From JBDTMC01 sp039934475 (GTDB taxonomy: Bacteria > Acidobacteriota > Terriglobia > Bryobacterales > Bryobacteraceae): DNA of 31,871 nt. Shown piece after piece: positions 24,151 through 31,871 of this stretch; position 1 is the first letter of the stretch; each line of letters opens with the position of its first letter. Under the pieces are notes generated by a model. That model was not told the origin of the DNA. It made no database searches and saw nothing but the letters and a program-made list of their open reading frames with translations. Position numbers and translations under genes: made by a program. The stretch spans positions 1-31,871 of the forward strand of contig JBDTMC010000023.1 of assembly GCA_039934475.1 (NCBI GenBank), read 5' to 3'.

Positions 24151-24620
24151 TGCTTTTCCAGCACCATCTTCTGGTCCATCTCGCCCATGCTGCTGGACCA
24201 GTGACGGGACATGGTCAGCGTTTTGCCGTCGGCCGAGAGATCCCATTTATCGGTAATCGTCACCTCAGCGTCGCCGAATTGGCCCTTGGACGTGACCGAC
24301 AGTGAATCGCCATCCCACCCGGCCTTGCTCTTCATCTCGTTCGGGCCGAACTGGTTTGTCGTCTCGACGCCATCCGTTTTGTAGATGCCATCAAAATTCA
24401 TGTCGCCATTGTCGGTGGTTACCTTCGCGGAGACCTTAAGGGAAGGCTCCTCATGGGTGACTTTTTGGGTGAGGGAAGAGGGCGCCGGAAATTGCGCGAA
24501 GTCACTCTTGGCGGCGCTCAGCTTCCAGTCGCCGGTGAAATTCGGTTTGGCTTGCGCAGCCAGAGCCGCCAACCCGAGACATGCAGTCAAGACAAACGCG
24601 GTTCGTCGAAACGTGTTCAT
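24147..24620 (-). CDS. small secreted protein, lipocalin-like
   Basis: The ATG at 24620 has AGGAAGG seven bases upstream and begins a clear signal peptide (MNTFRRTAFVLTACLGLAAL, cleavage after AQA). The mature part is about 133 residues of alternating short beta-strands, starting NFTGDWKLSAAKSDF and continuing with repeated strand-turn segments such as LKVSAKVTTDNGDMNFDGIY and AEVTITDKWDLSADGKTL. The layout resembles small periplasmic lipocalin-like or META-type beta-barrels that are common in Acidobacteriota, but I recognise no exact family or ligand. The frame is open upstream to 24731 over the GNAT gene, which I discard. It sits 22 bases after the GNAT gene and overlaps the DinB gene by 4 bases. 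Confidence 0.8.
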   Translation of the reverse strand: MNTFRRTAFVLTACLGLAALAAQAKPNFTGDWKLSAAKSDFAQFPAPSSLTQKVTHEEPSLKVSAKVTTDNGDMNFDGIYKTDGVETTNQFGPNEMKSKAGWDGDSLSVTSKGQFGDAEVTITDKWDLSADGKTLTMSRHWSSSMGEMDQKMVLEKQ

Positions 24621-24642
24621 ACGAGGACCTTCCTGTGTGGAA

Positions 24643-25149
24643 TCAATTATAGCGCCTGAGTTCCTCGCTTCCGGGCAGATCAATCTCCATTTCGGCTTCC
24701 AGCGGCATGGACTTAGTGAGTCGAAAGCCACAGCTCTCCTGGAGCCGCAAAGCCGCTCTGTTATCGGGAGATGTGAGACTCCACACGCGCCCGAGACCTG
24801 CCGCGGCGGCCCGCTCCAAGGCGGCCCTCAGTAGAGTTCTTCCGATGCCGCGCCTGCGCGATTGCTGGTGAACAAAGATCGCCATCTCCGCGGACCCCGG
24901 CTCGTCGGCGGCAAGCATACAGTGACCCACCACCTCCCCGGCGGGCGAGAATGCCGCCACGTTGACCGTGTGGCGCAGGGAATGATCGATCCAGGCGCGG
25001 CGCACCTCAGCCTTATAAGAGGGCAGCCCGAGCGACCCGCCGAGTGGTTCAAACCGGTCATACATTGTGATCAGAGGATCCCGCTCGGCTCGTCCGATAG
25101 ACCGGATTTGAACATTTCGACGGTCAAGAACCTCACTTGTAGCCAGCAT
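24643..25149 (-). CDS. GNAT-family N-acetyltransferase
   Basis: The 168-residue protein starts at an ATG with AGAGG about eight bases upstream. The acetyl-CoA pyrophosphate-binding loop of the GNAT fold is seen in QQSRRRGIGRTLLRAAL, preceded by the strand VVGHCMLAADEPGSAEMAIFV and followed by the C-terminal NRAALRLQESCGF strand. The acetyl acceptor, whether a small molecule or a protein, cannot be predicted. It is first in a three-gene minus-strand unit with a secreted protein and a DinB-like protein, and its start is 155 bases from the divergent symporter gene. Confidence 0.9.
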   Translation of the reverse strand: MLATSEVLDRRNVQIRSIGRAERDPLITMYDRFEPLGGSLGLPSYKAEVRRAWIDHSLRHTVNVAAFSPAGEVVGHCMLAADEPGSAEMAIFVHQQSRRRGIGRTLLRAALERAAAAGLGRVWSLTSPDNRAALRLQESCGFRLTKSMPLEAEMEIDLPGSEELRRYN

Positions 25150-25219
25150 CTATCGATCCTCTCTGTCTATTCACGCGCGGACCGGAGCGAAAGTAGCTCA
25201 GTTCTCAGGTGTTAAAGAT

Positions 25220-25248
25220 TTGCGCGGGAACGCCGCTGCCGTTACAAT
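25220..25248 (+). promoter_or_regulatory. candidate promoter of the symporter gene
   Basis: TTGCGC (25220-25225) and TACAAT (25243-25248) are separated by 17 bases, the ideal spacing for a housekeeping promoter. The -10 box matches five of six consensus positions and the -35 box three. The symporter start codon lies 56 bases further on, after an AGGAG ribosome-binding site. Confidence 0.4.
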
Positions 25249-25304
25249 TCAGTACACTCGTCTGATCGACGCAGGTAGGCGATTCACATCCTAGGAGTTT
25301 TGTT

Positions 25305-26546
25305 TTGAAGAGAATTTCTCTCACCGGCTGGATCTTCGTAGCGATGGTCGTCGGTATTGTCATTGGATTGACGGCGCCCGGTTTCGCGGTGCAGCTCTCG
25401 CCCATCAGCAACATTTTCCTGCGCCTGATCAAGTCCATCGTGGCGCCGCTTTTGTTCGGTACCCTTGTGGCGGGCATGGCGGGAACAGGCAGCGTGAAGA
25501 CGATGGGCCGCATTGGCGCCAAGGCGCTGATCTACTTCGAAATTGTCACGACACTGGCTTTGTTTATTGGCCTCGGAGCGGTCAACCTGATTCGTCCCGG
25601 ACAGGGCCTGAAGATCACCGGTGAAGTCTCCGCGCAGATCGCCCAGGCGCACGCGCCCACGTTCGCTGAGGTTCTGGAGCACACGTTCCCGACAAGCATT
25701 ATCGATTCCATGGCGCGCGGCGATGTGCTGCAGGTGGTGGTGTTTTGCTTCCTCTTCGGCGCCGCTTGCGCCAGCCTCGGCAAGAAGGCGCAGCCAATGG
25801 TTCACTTCTGCGAATCGCTGGCTGAGGTGATGTTCAAGTACACGGCGTACGTGATGTACCTGGCGCCGCTGGGTGTGGGTGCCGCCATCGCCGTAACCAT
25901 CGGCAGCAAGGGCGTGGGCGTGCTGATCAATCTGGGCAAACTGATGCTGACGGTTTACGGAGCGCTGATTGTCTTTGTGGTGGTTGTGCTCGGTTCCGTG
26001 ATGGTGTTGATGAAGATCCCGATCCGCCGGTTTATTTCGGCAGTGAAGGAGCCATGGATTCTCGCTTTCTCCACAGCATCCAGTGAAAGCGCCCTGCCAA
26101 AGGCACTGCAGAACATGGAAGCCTTTGGCGTACCGAAACATATCGTGGGGTTTGTGTTGCCCACCGGATACAGCTTCAATCTCGATGGAAGCACGCTGTA
26201 CCTTTCGGCGGCCGCGATCTTTGTGGCGCAAGCGGCTGGGGTGGACATGCCGTGGGGACAGCAGTTGATGATGCTGCTTACCCTGATGCTGACCAGCAAG
26301 GGCGTGGCCGCAGTGCCCCGGGCGAGCTTGATTATTCTGGCCGGGACGCTGGCGTCATTTAACCTTCCGGTGGCCGGGATCGGTGTAATCCTTGGCATCG
26401 ACGCACTGCTCGACATGGCACGTACGTCCGTCAACGTTCTTGGTAACTGTGTCGCCTCGGCGGTAGTGGCGCGTTGGGAAGGCTACGATCTCGAACCTCC
26501 GGTCCCTGAAGTTGAAGGGATGGAGACTGACGAAGCGGCTGCCTGA
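25305..26546 (+). CDS. dicarboxylate/amino acid:cation symporter (DAACS/SLC1 family)
   Basis: The 413-residue inner-membrane protein starts at TTG with AGGAG seven bases upstream. It has the family's eight-helix, two-hairpin transport architecture: the HP1 loop SSSESALPKALQNM (the serine-rich substrate loop), the TM7 motif NLDGSTLY, the HP2 region SKGVAAVPRASLIIL and the TM8 motif LLDMARTSVNVLGN. In GltPh the last motif reads LDMGRTMVNVTGD; the Arg that binds the side-chain carboxylate is present, so an acidic amino acid or C4-dicarboxylate is a likely substrate, while the final Asp of the sodium site is Asn here. The protein probably supplies the cell with Asp, Glu, succinate or similar. The next gene begins 45 bases downstream. 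Confidence 0.92.
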   Translation: MKRISLTGWIFVAMVVGIVIGLTAPGFAVQLSPISNIFLRLIKSIVAPLLFGTLVAGMAGTGSVKTMGRIGAKALIYFEIVTTLALFIGLGAVNLIRPGQGLKITGEVSAQIAQAHAPTFAEVLEHTFPTSIIDSMARGDVLQVVVFCFLFGAACASLGKKAQPMVHFCESLAEVMFKYTAYVMYLAPLGVGAAIAVTIGSKGVGVLINLGKLMLTVYGALIVFVVVVLGSVMVLMKIPIRRFISAVKEPWILAFSTASSESALPKALQNMEAFGVPKHIVGFVLPTGYSFNLDGSTLYLSAAAIFVAQAAGVDMPWGQQLMMLLTLMLTSKGVAAVPRASLIILAGTLASFNLPVAGIGVILGIDALLDMARTSVNVLGNCVASAVVARWEGYDLEPPVPEVEGMETDEAAA

Positions 26547-26591
26547 CCAGAGTTGATTCCGTGCCCGGTAGCAGATATGCTGACCGGCATC

Positions 26592-27950
26592 ATGAGTACG
26601 GAGACCACCAGTAGACGCGGTTTTCTAAAAGGCGCCGCAGCGGCGAGCGGCGCCGTCAGTCTCTTCGACATCGTTCCCGCCAGGGCGCTTGGCCTGGAAG
26701 GACAGACGCCGCCCAGCGACACCATTCACTTTGGGCACATTGGCATCGGCGGCCGCGGCCGCGGCTTTCTGCGCCCCATGTCGAACGTAGGCAAACAGGT
26801 GAAGGCCCCGGCCAATCTGGGCGGCGATGGTTCGCGCATCATGCTGCCGTCCCTTTCCGTGGCGCTGTGCGACGTTGATACGAAGCGACTGGACACGGCA
26901 GCGACGCTGGTGGGCGGAAAGCCGAAACTCTATAAAGACTTCCGCCGCCTGCTGGAGGATAAAGACGTAGACGCGGTATTCATCGCGTCGCCCGACCACT
27001 GGCACGCGCTGCAGACCATCATGGCTTGCGAAGCCGGCAAGGACGTCTACGTGGAGAAGCCGGCGTGCAACACCATCGAAGAAGGCCGCGCGATGGTGAG
27101 CGCGGCGGAACGCTACGGGCGCGTGGTGCAAGTAGGATCGCAGGGCCGTTCGACGTTGTCGGCATGGCAAGCCGCGAACTATATTCGCGGAGGTCAGTTG
27201 GGCCGCGTTTCCAGAGTCCTCTGTTGGCACTACGCGAGCCCTGATGGCGATTGGACGCCGGATAGTGAACCGCCACCTGAGTTAGATTACGACATGTGGG
27301 TGGGCCCGGCACGGTGGCTTCCCTACAACGTGAAGCACACACACGGCGCCTTCCGTTGGATGATCGACTTCGGCGGCGGGCAGATTCGCGACCGCGGCGC
27401 GCATGTCATGTCCATCGCCAATTGGATCATGAACTGCGATGACAAGGGGCCGGTGTCTATCGAAGCAAAGGGAGAGCCGCCGCACGACGGGATGTACGAT
27501 TCCGCTGTCACGATGCGCGTGACGTATGAATTCAAGGATCCCGATTGGACGTTGGTATGGGCGCAGCCGGGCACGCCTTCGCAGGAACTGCAGGCGGCGT
27601 ACGGAGCGGTCTATCACGGCGAGAAGGGTCCGCTGACGGTGACCTATGGCGATGGCGAGCCGACGAATACGGAGCAGAAGGCACGCGACTACGCCGAGCG
27701 CTGCGATTGCGGGAAGGCGTTTAAGAGCCCTGGACATGCGGAGAACTTCGAAGACTGCATTCGGACGCGTGAGAAGCCCATCATGCATATGGAAGCGGCA
27801 CACCGCGTGGCTTCGCTGTGCGTACTGGGCAACGTGAGTTTCCAATTGCAGCGCAAGCTGGAGTGGGACTGGGTGAATGAGCGCGTTGTGAACGACGACG
27901 AAGCGAACCGCATGTTGAGCCGTCCCGGCCGGGGGCCGTGGCACCTGTAG
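26592..27950 (+). CDS. Tat-exported Gfo/Idh/MocA-family oxidoreductase
   Basis: From the ATG at 26592 the protein has 452 residues; starts at 26553 (TTG) and 26577 (ATG) are in frame, but none of the three has a clear ribosome-binding site and the later ATG places the twin-arginine motif SRRGFLKG at residues 7-14. A Rossmann fold follows with the dinucleotide loop GIGGRGRG, the DVDTKRL strand end, SPDHWHA and the EKPACNT motif carrying the catalytic-type Lys. The C-terminal domain includes WMIDFGGGQIRDRGAHV, with the family His. Members oxidise or reduce sugars and inositols with NAD(P); exported forms are frequent in Bryobacterales and Planctomycetes. The HEAT-like protein follows 15 bases downstream. 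Confidence 0.92.
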   Translation: MSTETTSRRGFLKGAAAASGAVSLFDIVPARALGLEGQTPPSDTIHFGHIGIGGRGRGFLRPMSNVGKQVKAPANLGGDGSRIMLPSLSVALCDVDTKRLDTAATLVGGKPKLYKDFRRLLEDKDVDAVFIASPDHWHALQTIMACEAGKDVYVEKPACNTIEEGRAMVSAAERYGRVVQVGSQGRSTLSAWQAANYIRGGQLGRVSRVLCWHYASPDGDWTPDSEPPPELDYDMWVGPARWLPYNVKHTHGAFRWMIDFGGGQIRDRGAHVMSIANWIMNCDDKGPVSIEAKGEPPHDGMYDSAVTMRVTYEFKDPDWTLVWAQPGTPSQELQAAYGAVYHGEKGPLTVTYGDGEPTNTEQKARDYAERCDCGKAFKSPGHAENFEDCIRTREKPIMHMEAAHRVASLCVLGNVSFQLQRKLEWDWVNERVVNDDEANRMLSRPGRGPWHL

Positions 27951-27965
27951 AAAGGAAGCGCGACG

Positions 27966-28865
27966 ATGGAAGATCAGAAACTGCTTGCGGCAATTCAAAG
28001 CGAGAATGCGGATGTTCGCTTCGCCGCCTGGCGACAGGCCGGGGAGTCTACGGCCGCGGTTGTTCCCGAACTGGGGCGATTGATGGGCGCCTCAACTGCG
28101 CCCGTTTCCAAAGCGGCGCGTGAAGCGCTAACCACGATGGCGCACGCGGTGGGCAAGGATGCGGACGCGCCTGGACGCGCGGCGTTGGTTACCGCGCTGC
28201 TGGGCCTGACCACAAAGAGCAATTCACTTCCGGTACGCGTTCATGCGTTCCGGTTGCTGAGCGGGATCGCAGGGGCGGATAAGGCAGCGCAAGTAGCCGC
28301 GGCACTGCGACTGCCTGAGGTGCAGGAAGAGGCTATTTACTGCCTGGAGAGAATTCCGGGTACAGACGCCGACCGGGAGTTACTCGCCTCCTACAAGGAT
28401 GTTAAGGACGATTTCAAACCCCGAGTGTTGTACGCACTCGGACACCGCCGGGTGCAAGAAGCCGCGGCGGTATGTGCCGAAGCCATGCGGTCGGCGAACA
28501 AGCAGATCGCCATGGCTGCGGTGCGCGCCTACGGGCGAATCGGCAAACCGGCGGCAGCGGCGGCCGTGTATCCCGATTCAGGCGCGCTGAGCGAATGGCA
28601 GCGCGTGGAAGAGATGGATAGCCAGTTGCGTTTTGCCGACCACCAGGCCAGAGACGGAAACCATACTGAGGCCATGCGTATCTACGCTGTTGCCCTGGGC
28701 AGAGCGGAAGAGCACTGGCAATGCGCGGGAATCATTGGGCTGGCGAAGATAGGTACGCCTGAAGCCGCGGTTGCGATCCATCCGAAGCTGAAGAGTCAGA
28801 ATCGCGTGGTGCGAATTACGGCCGAGAAGGCTTGGATTTCCATGGCGCCTCCCGAACGTGTATAA
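27966..28865 (+). CDS. HEAT-like helical repeat protein
   Basis: The 299-residue protein starts at an ATG with AAGGAAG seven bases upstream, 15 bases after the oxidoreductase. It is nearly all helical, with repeated pairs of amphipathic helices of about 30-35 residues, for example VRFAAWRQAGESTAAVVPEL, VRVHAFRLLSGIAGADKAAQ and KQIAMAAVRAYGRIGKPAAA. No signal peptide, membrane segment or catalytic motif is seen. The repeat pattern suggests a scaffold or binding protein; such proteins often accompany Gfo/Idh/MocA genes in these lineages, which is my only hint to its role. The middle part (about residues 205-245) lacks clear repeats. Confidence 0.72.
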   Translation: MEDQKLLAAIQSENADVRFAAWRQAGESTAAVVPELGRLMGASTAPVSKAAREALTTMAHAVGKDADAPGRAALVTALLGLTTKSNSLPVRVHAFRLLSGIAGADKAAQVAAALRLPEVQEEAIYCLERIPGTDADRELLASYKDVKDDFKPRVLYALGHRRVQEAAAVCAEAMRSANKQIAMAAVRAYGRIGKPAAAAAVYPDSGALSEWQRVEEMDSQLRFADHQARDGNHTEAMRIYAVALGRAEEHWQCAGIIGLAKIGTPEAAVAIHPKLKSQNRVVRITAEKAWISMAPPERV

Positions 28866-28866
28866 T
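28838..28866 (+). promoter_or_regulatory. candidate promoter of the TonB-dependent receptor gene
   Basis: A perfect TATAAT (28861-28866) overlaps the last codons of the HEAT-like gene. TTCCAT (28838-28843), 17 bases earlier, matches the -35 consensus at only three positions. The receptor start codon is 87 bases beyond the -10 box. Confidence 0.35.
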
Positions 28867-28882
28867 TCATCCCATCTGAAAA

Positions 28883-28900
28883 CGCCGGCACGTCCCGGCG
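28883..28900 (+). promoter_or_regulatory. GC-rich hairpin in the leader of the receptor gene
   Basis: CGCCGG (28883-28888) and CCGGCG (28895-28900) form a perfect six-pair stem around a six-base loop (CACGTC), located between the TATAAT sequence and the receptor start. No T-run follows, so termination is unlikely; a role in mRNA stability or none at all is possible. Confidence 0.3.
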
Positions 28901-28953
28901 AGTAACACCGAGTCATCGTAGCGGTCGATTCGGTGGAAGGGGTAAAGAATACC

Positions 28954-31871
28954 ATGTCGTCTCTTGAACGGCCCGCGCGCCGGCGCGCCTGGCTATTTGT
29001 ACTGCTCCTATCCCTCACCGGTTCTTTGCTGGCTCAATCCGAGCGCGGCACAATTACCGGAACAGTTACCGACTCCTCAGGCGCTGTCATCGTCGGCGCC
29101 AAAGTAACGGTCACCGGACTTGCCACCAACAACGTTGTGCAGTTAACCGCCAATGAATCCGGCGACTTCACGGCCGTCAGCCTGGCGGTAGGACAATATT
29201 CCGTACACGTCGAAAGAGAAGGCTTCCGTCCTTCGACAATCACCGGCATTACTCTTAACGCCGGCATGAACGTACGCACGGACGTGACACTCGAGGTAGG
29301 CTCGGCAGCGGCGGCAATCGAAGTTCAGGCATCGGCGCTGCAACTTGCTACCGAGAACGCCAAGTCCACCGTAGCGGTCACCAATAAGATGGTGGACGAA
29401 CTACCGTTGGTTGTGGGCGGCACGCTGCGTAGTCCCTTTGACCTTGCAGCGCTCACTCCCGAAGCGAAGAACCTCGGCGGCGACAACGGCTTCATGCTGG
29501 GCGGCGGACAGGCTGCGAGTTATGGAACCAACCTCGACGGCGTCTCGGCTAACACGACACGAGCCCTGTCACAGAGTTGGGTGGCGACGAATGCTCCTTC
29601 GCTGGAAGCGATCACCGAGTTTGCGGTGGATACTAACGGCTTCAAAGCCGAGTTCGGCCATGCCGGCGGCGGCATCATGAACTTCGTCTCGAAGAGCGGA
29701 ACCAATGAGTATCACGGTTCGGCGTACGAGTTCCTGCGTAACAATGCCATGGACGCGAACAACTTCTTCAATAATCGCAAGGGGATTGCGATTCCGATCT
29801 ATAAGCAGAACGACTTTGGCGCCAGCTTTGGCGGGCCCGTTTGGCTGCCGAAAATATACAAGGGCAAAGACAAGACGTTTTTCTTCTTTTCCTATGAAGC
29901 GTTCCGGAACCGGCAGGGCGCCACGGGCTTTTCCCAGAGCGTGCCGACGTCGGAGATGTACGACGGCGACTTTACCAATTGGGTGGATAAGAACGGAAAA
30001 CAGATTCCGATTTACGATCCCACCAGCCAGACGCTGAACGCGGATGGCCGCACCTATAGCCGTTCTCAGTTCCCCAACAACAAGATTCCGGTATCGATGT
30101 TTGACCCGATTTCAGCCGCGGCACTGAAGGCCTACACATCGGGCGGCAAACTAGTGCCGAACAACGGCGCGACGCCCGGAACCATCGGTTACGTGCAGAA
30201 CAACTATCTGGTTTCGAGCGGCACCAACGTCAGCCCGAATACGAAGATCAGCGTGAAGGGCGACCACAACTTCAATTCGAAGCACCGCATGTCGGGTTAT
30301 TACGGGTACAACCGGCAGTCGGTTGAGCCGGGCCCGACTGGTCCGCCGACGTTGCCCGGCAACTATTCCAACTACAACGACACCACACAAGCCAGCGATG
30401 TCTATCGTTGGAGCTGGGATTGGACACTGACGCCCACTAAGTTGAATCACTTCTATGCCGGCGGCAATAACTGGCGCCAGGGCCACGATCCAATTCAGGC
30501 CACCGTGAAGAGCGGCATCGACTGGAAGGACAAGGTTTGCCTGGGCAATGTTCCGGACTGCAGCCAAAACCTGCTGAACCTGGGTTTTAGCGACATCACC
30601 GGATGGGGCGGCCCGGCCAACAACGGCAGTGAGAACGCGGTCTATGCGTTCAACGACGACTTCAGCTGGGTGAAGCGGTCGCACACCATTAAGTTTGGCG
30701 GCAATCTTCAGGTGAGCCACTACAACGGCTTCGGCCGGCAGTGCGTTGCAGGCTGCGCGACGTTCAGTTATCTCAACACGGGCGTCCCCGGCGGTAACAA
30801 CCCGTTGGCTGGCGGTTCGTCATTCGCGTCGTTCCTGCTTGGGTACGCCAATGCCGGGTCTATCGATACTATCCGCTACATTGGCCAGCAGTGGCCAGCG
30901 CCCGCGGGCTACGTTCAGGACGACTGGCGCGTAAACGACCGGCTGACGGTGAACATCGGATTGCGTTGGGAAGCACAACTGCCGCCGCGTGAAGAGAACG
31001 ACCGGTGGAGCGATTTTTCGCCAACCACGGCGAATCCCGGGGCGGGTGGAAGGCTGGGCGCGCTGATCTACGCGGGCACGGGAGAAGGACGCCAAGGGAC
31101 GCGGACGCTGGCTGATTCCTGGTGGAACGGTTATGGTCCCCGGCTCGGGTTAGCGTATCGAATTGGAGAGAAGACGGTGGTTCGCGCCAGCTATGGCCGC
31201 TCTTTCTCGGCGGTCACGACAGTCACCGGCTCCACGCACCAACGTGGCTTTACACAGACCTATGGCATCCCCGACCAGGGCACCAACGGTGTGCTGCCGA
31301 ATATGATCATGAAGAACGGGTTCCCCTCGTATCCGGTGCCGCCCTTCATCGATCCTTCCTTCGCCAATAAGGACAACATTCCATGGTGGCAGGGGCAAGA
31401 AGCGACGCGACTTCCGGAACAGAATTACTGGAACCTCTCCATACAGCGGCAGTTGTCGGGAAGCACGATTCTGGAAGTGTCCTATAACGCTCTTGTCGGC
31501 TCGCACCTGCAATCGCAGTTACTCAATATCGACCAGACAGATCCGAAGTTCCTCTCGCAATACGGCAATGCCACGATGAACAGCCTGGTGACATCGCCGG
31601 CAGCAGCCGCGATCGGCGTGGGGAGTCCGTATCCGTCGTTTACCCTTGGGTCGTGCGCCGGACAGGCCGCCTGCTGGGGCAGCGGCGCTACGGTGGGCCG
31701 CGCGCTGCGGCCGTATCCACAATACGCGGGCGTAGATACATTCGGCGGTGGTGGAGATCACAGTGGGCATTCTTCGTACCACGCTGGGATCATCCGCATC
31801 GAGCGGCGCGCCGGACGTGGCTTGACTCTACAGGGCTCCTATGTGTTCTCCAAGATCCTCACGGACTCGGA
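28954..31871 (+). CDS. TonB-dependent receptor with carboxypeptidase-regulatory-like N-terminal domain (partial)
   Basis: The frame runs uninterrupted from the ATG at 28954 to the window edge, giving 972 residues of an unfinished protein. A signal peptide (arginine-rich start, cleavage after LLA at residue 27) leads into a beta-sandwich domain, GTITGTVTDSSGAVIVGAKV to about residue 115, of the carboxypeptidase-regulatory type. A plug domain follows (DELPLVVGGTLRSPFDLAAL, YGTNLDGVSANTTR, EFGHAGGGIMNFVSKSGTNEYHGS), then barrel strands with alternating residues such as YVQDDWRVNDRLTVNIGLRWE. This is the Oar-like receptor type abundant in Acidobacteriota, likely importing saccharides or other large substrates across the outer membrane. 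No conventional TonB box is visible. AAGGGG precedes the start by 12 bases. Confidence 0.93.
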   Translation, partial: MSSLERPARRRAWLFVLLLSLTGSLLAQSERGTITGTVTDSSGAVIVGAKVTVTGLATNNVVQLTANESGDFTAVSLAVGQYSVHVEREGFRPSTITGITLNAGMNVRTDVTLEVGSAAAAIEVQASALQLATENAKSTVAVTNKMVDELPLVVGGTLRSPFDLAALTPEAKNLGGDNGFMLGGGQAASYGTNLDGVSANTTRALSQSWVATNAPSLEAITEFAVDTNGFKAEFGHAGGGIMNFVSKSGTNEYHGSAYEFLRNNAMDANNFFNNRKGIAIPIYKQNDFGASFGGPVWLPKIYKGKDKTFFFFSYEAFRNRQGATGFSQSVPTSEMYDGDFTNWVDKNGKQIPIYDPTSQTLNADGRTYSRSQFPNNKIPVSMFDPISAAALKAYTSGGKLVPNNGATPGTIGYVQNNYLVSSGTNVSPNTKISVKGDHNFNSKHRMSGYYGYNRQSVEPGPTGPPTLPGNYSNYNDTTQASDVYRWSWDWTLTPTKLNHFYAGGNNWRQGHDPIQATVKSGIDWKDKVCLGNVPDCSQNLLNLGFSDITGWGGPANNGSENAVYAFNDDFSWVKRSHTIKFGGNLQVSHYNGFGRQCVAGCATFSYLNTGVPGGNNPLAGGSSFASFLLGYANAGSIDTIRYIGQQWPAPAGYVQDDWRVNDRLTVNIGLRWEAQLPPREENDRWSDFSPTTANPGAGGRLGALIYAGTGEGRQGTRTLADSWWNGYGPRLGLAYRIGEKTVVRASYGRSFSAVTTVTGSTHQRGFTQTYGIPDQGTNGVLPNMIMKNGFPSYPVPPFIDPSFANKDNIPWWQGQEATRLPEQNYWNLSIQRQLSGSTILEVSYNALVGSHLQSQLLNIDQTDPKFLSQYGNATMNSLVTSPAAAAIGVGSPYPSFTLGSCAGQAACWGSGATVGRALRPYPQYAGVDTFGGGGDHSGHSSYHAGIIRIERRAGRGLTLQGSYVFSKILTDS

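Noticed and set aside
24151..24246. N-terminal extension of the DinB frame
   Set aside because: It overlaps the secreted-protein gene and would give an unusual hydrophilic extension; the GTG at 24150 gives the family length.
25284..26231. Minus-strand ORF of 315 codons antisense to the symporter
   Set aside because: The plus strand encodes a clear DAACS transporter; the antisense protein is His/Gln-rich with no domain pattern.

Overview
The window is a GC-rich chromosomal segment that reads like an acidobacterium of the Bryobacterales/Solibacter type. The evidence is the combination of a TonB-dependent receptor with an N-terminal carboxypeptidase-regulatory-like domain, a paired PSCyt/DUF1549/DUF1553 and DUF1501 locus, a Tat-exported Gfo/Idh/MocA oxidoreductase, a GH95 fucosidase and several secreted enzymes beside ordinary housekeeping genes. 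The taxonomic call is inference. I see no tRNA, rRNA, CRISPR array, insertion sequence or phage gene. No gene-free stretch exceeds 300 bases; the longest is 6322-6568, where I see nothing convincing.

Layout. (1) 38-187: a possible small membrane protein. (2) 353-3677, minus strand: a compact unit running from a divergent glucose-6-phosphate isomerase-like protein through a 44-residue membrane peptide to RNase PH (rph) and RdgB, with junctions of 6 bases, 2 bases and a 4-base overlap. (3) 3732-5852, plus: a TgpA-type membrane transglutaminase, possibly on a leaderless mRNA. (4) 5839-12345, minus: a secreted DUF1593 nucleoside-hydrolase-like protein, a secreted S1/P1-PLC-superfamily zinc hydrolase, a beta-propeller/di-haem cytochrome fusion, an RraA-like protein and, after a gap, a cytoplasmic cyclophilin. 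(5) 12416-16595, plus: the PSCyt-DUF1549-DUF1553 protein and its DUF1501 partner. (6) 16592-20962, minus: pheS, pheT and an outer-membrane beta-barrel protein. (7) 21024-23646, plus: a GH95 alpha-L-fucosidase followed by the remnant of an L,D-transpeptidase gene. (8) 23647-25149, minus: a GNAT acetyltransferase, a small secreted protein and a DinB-family protein. (9) 25305-31871, plus: a dicarboxylate/amino-acid symporter, a Gfo/Idh/MocA oxidoreductase, a HEAT-like repeat protein and the 5' part of a TonB-dependent receptor that runs off the window.

How they fit. Regions 2 and 6 carry core functions (tRNA 3'-end trimming, nucleotide-pool cleaning, tRNA-Phe charging). Regions 4, 5, 7 and 9 look like a periplasmic and outer-membrane degradation and uptake repertoire of a heterotroph feeding on complex organic matter. 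Eight genes appear to start at GTG or TTG, and four of these are TTG starts supported by strong ribosome-binding sites. The observations I rate highest are the two small membrane-protein ORFs, the hairpin that would hide the ribosome-binding site of the zinc hydrolase gene, the altered phosphate loop of the isomerase-like protein, the decayed L,D-transpeptidase, and the unexplained partnership of the cytochrome-propeller, DUF1593 and zinc-hydrolase genes. I did not find a clearly new multi-gene system; the four-gene secreted cluster is the best candidate.
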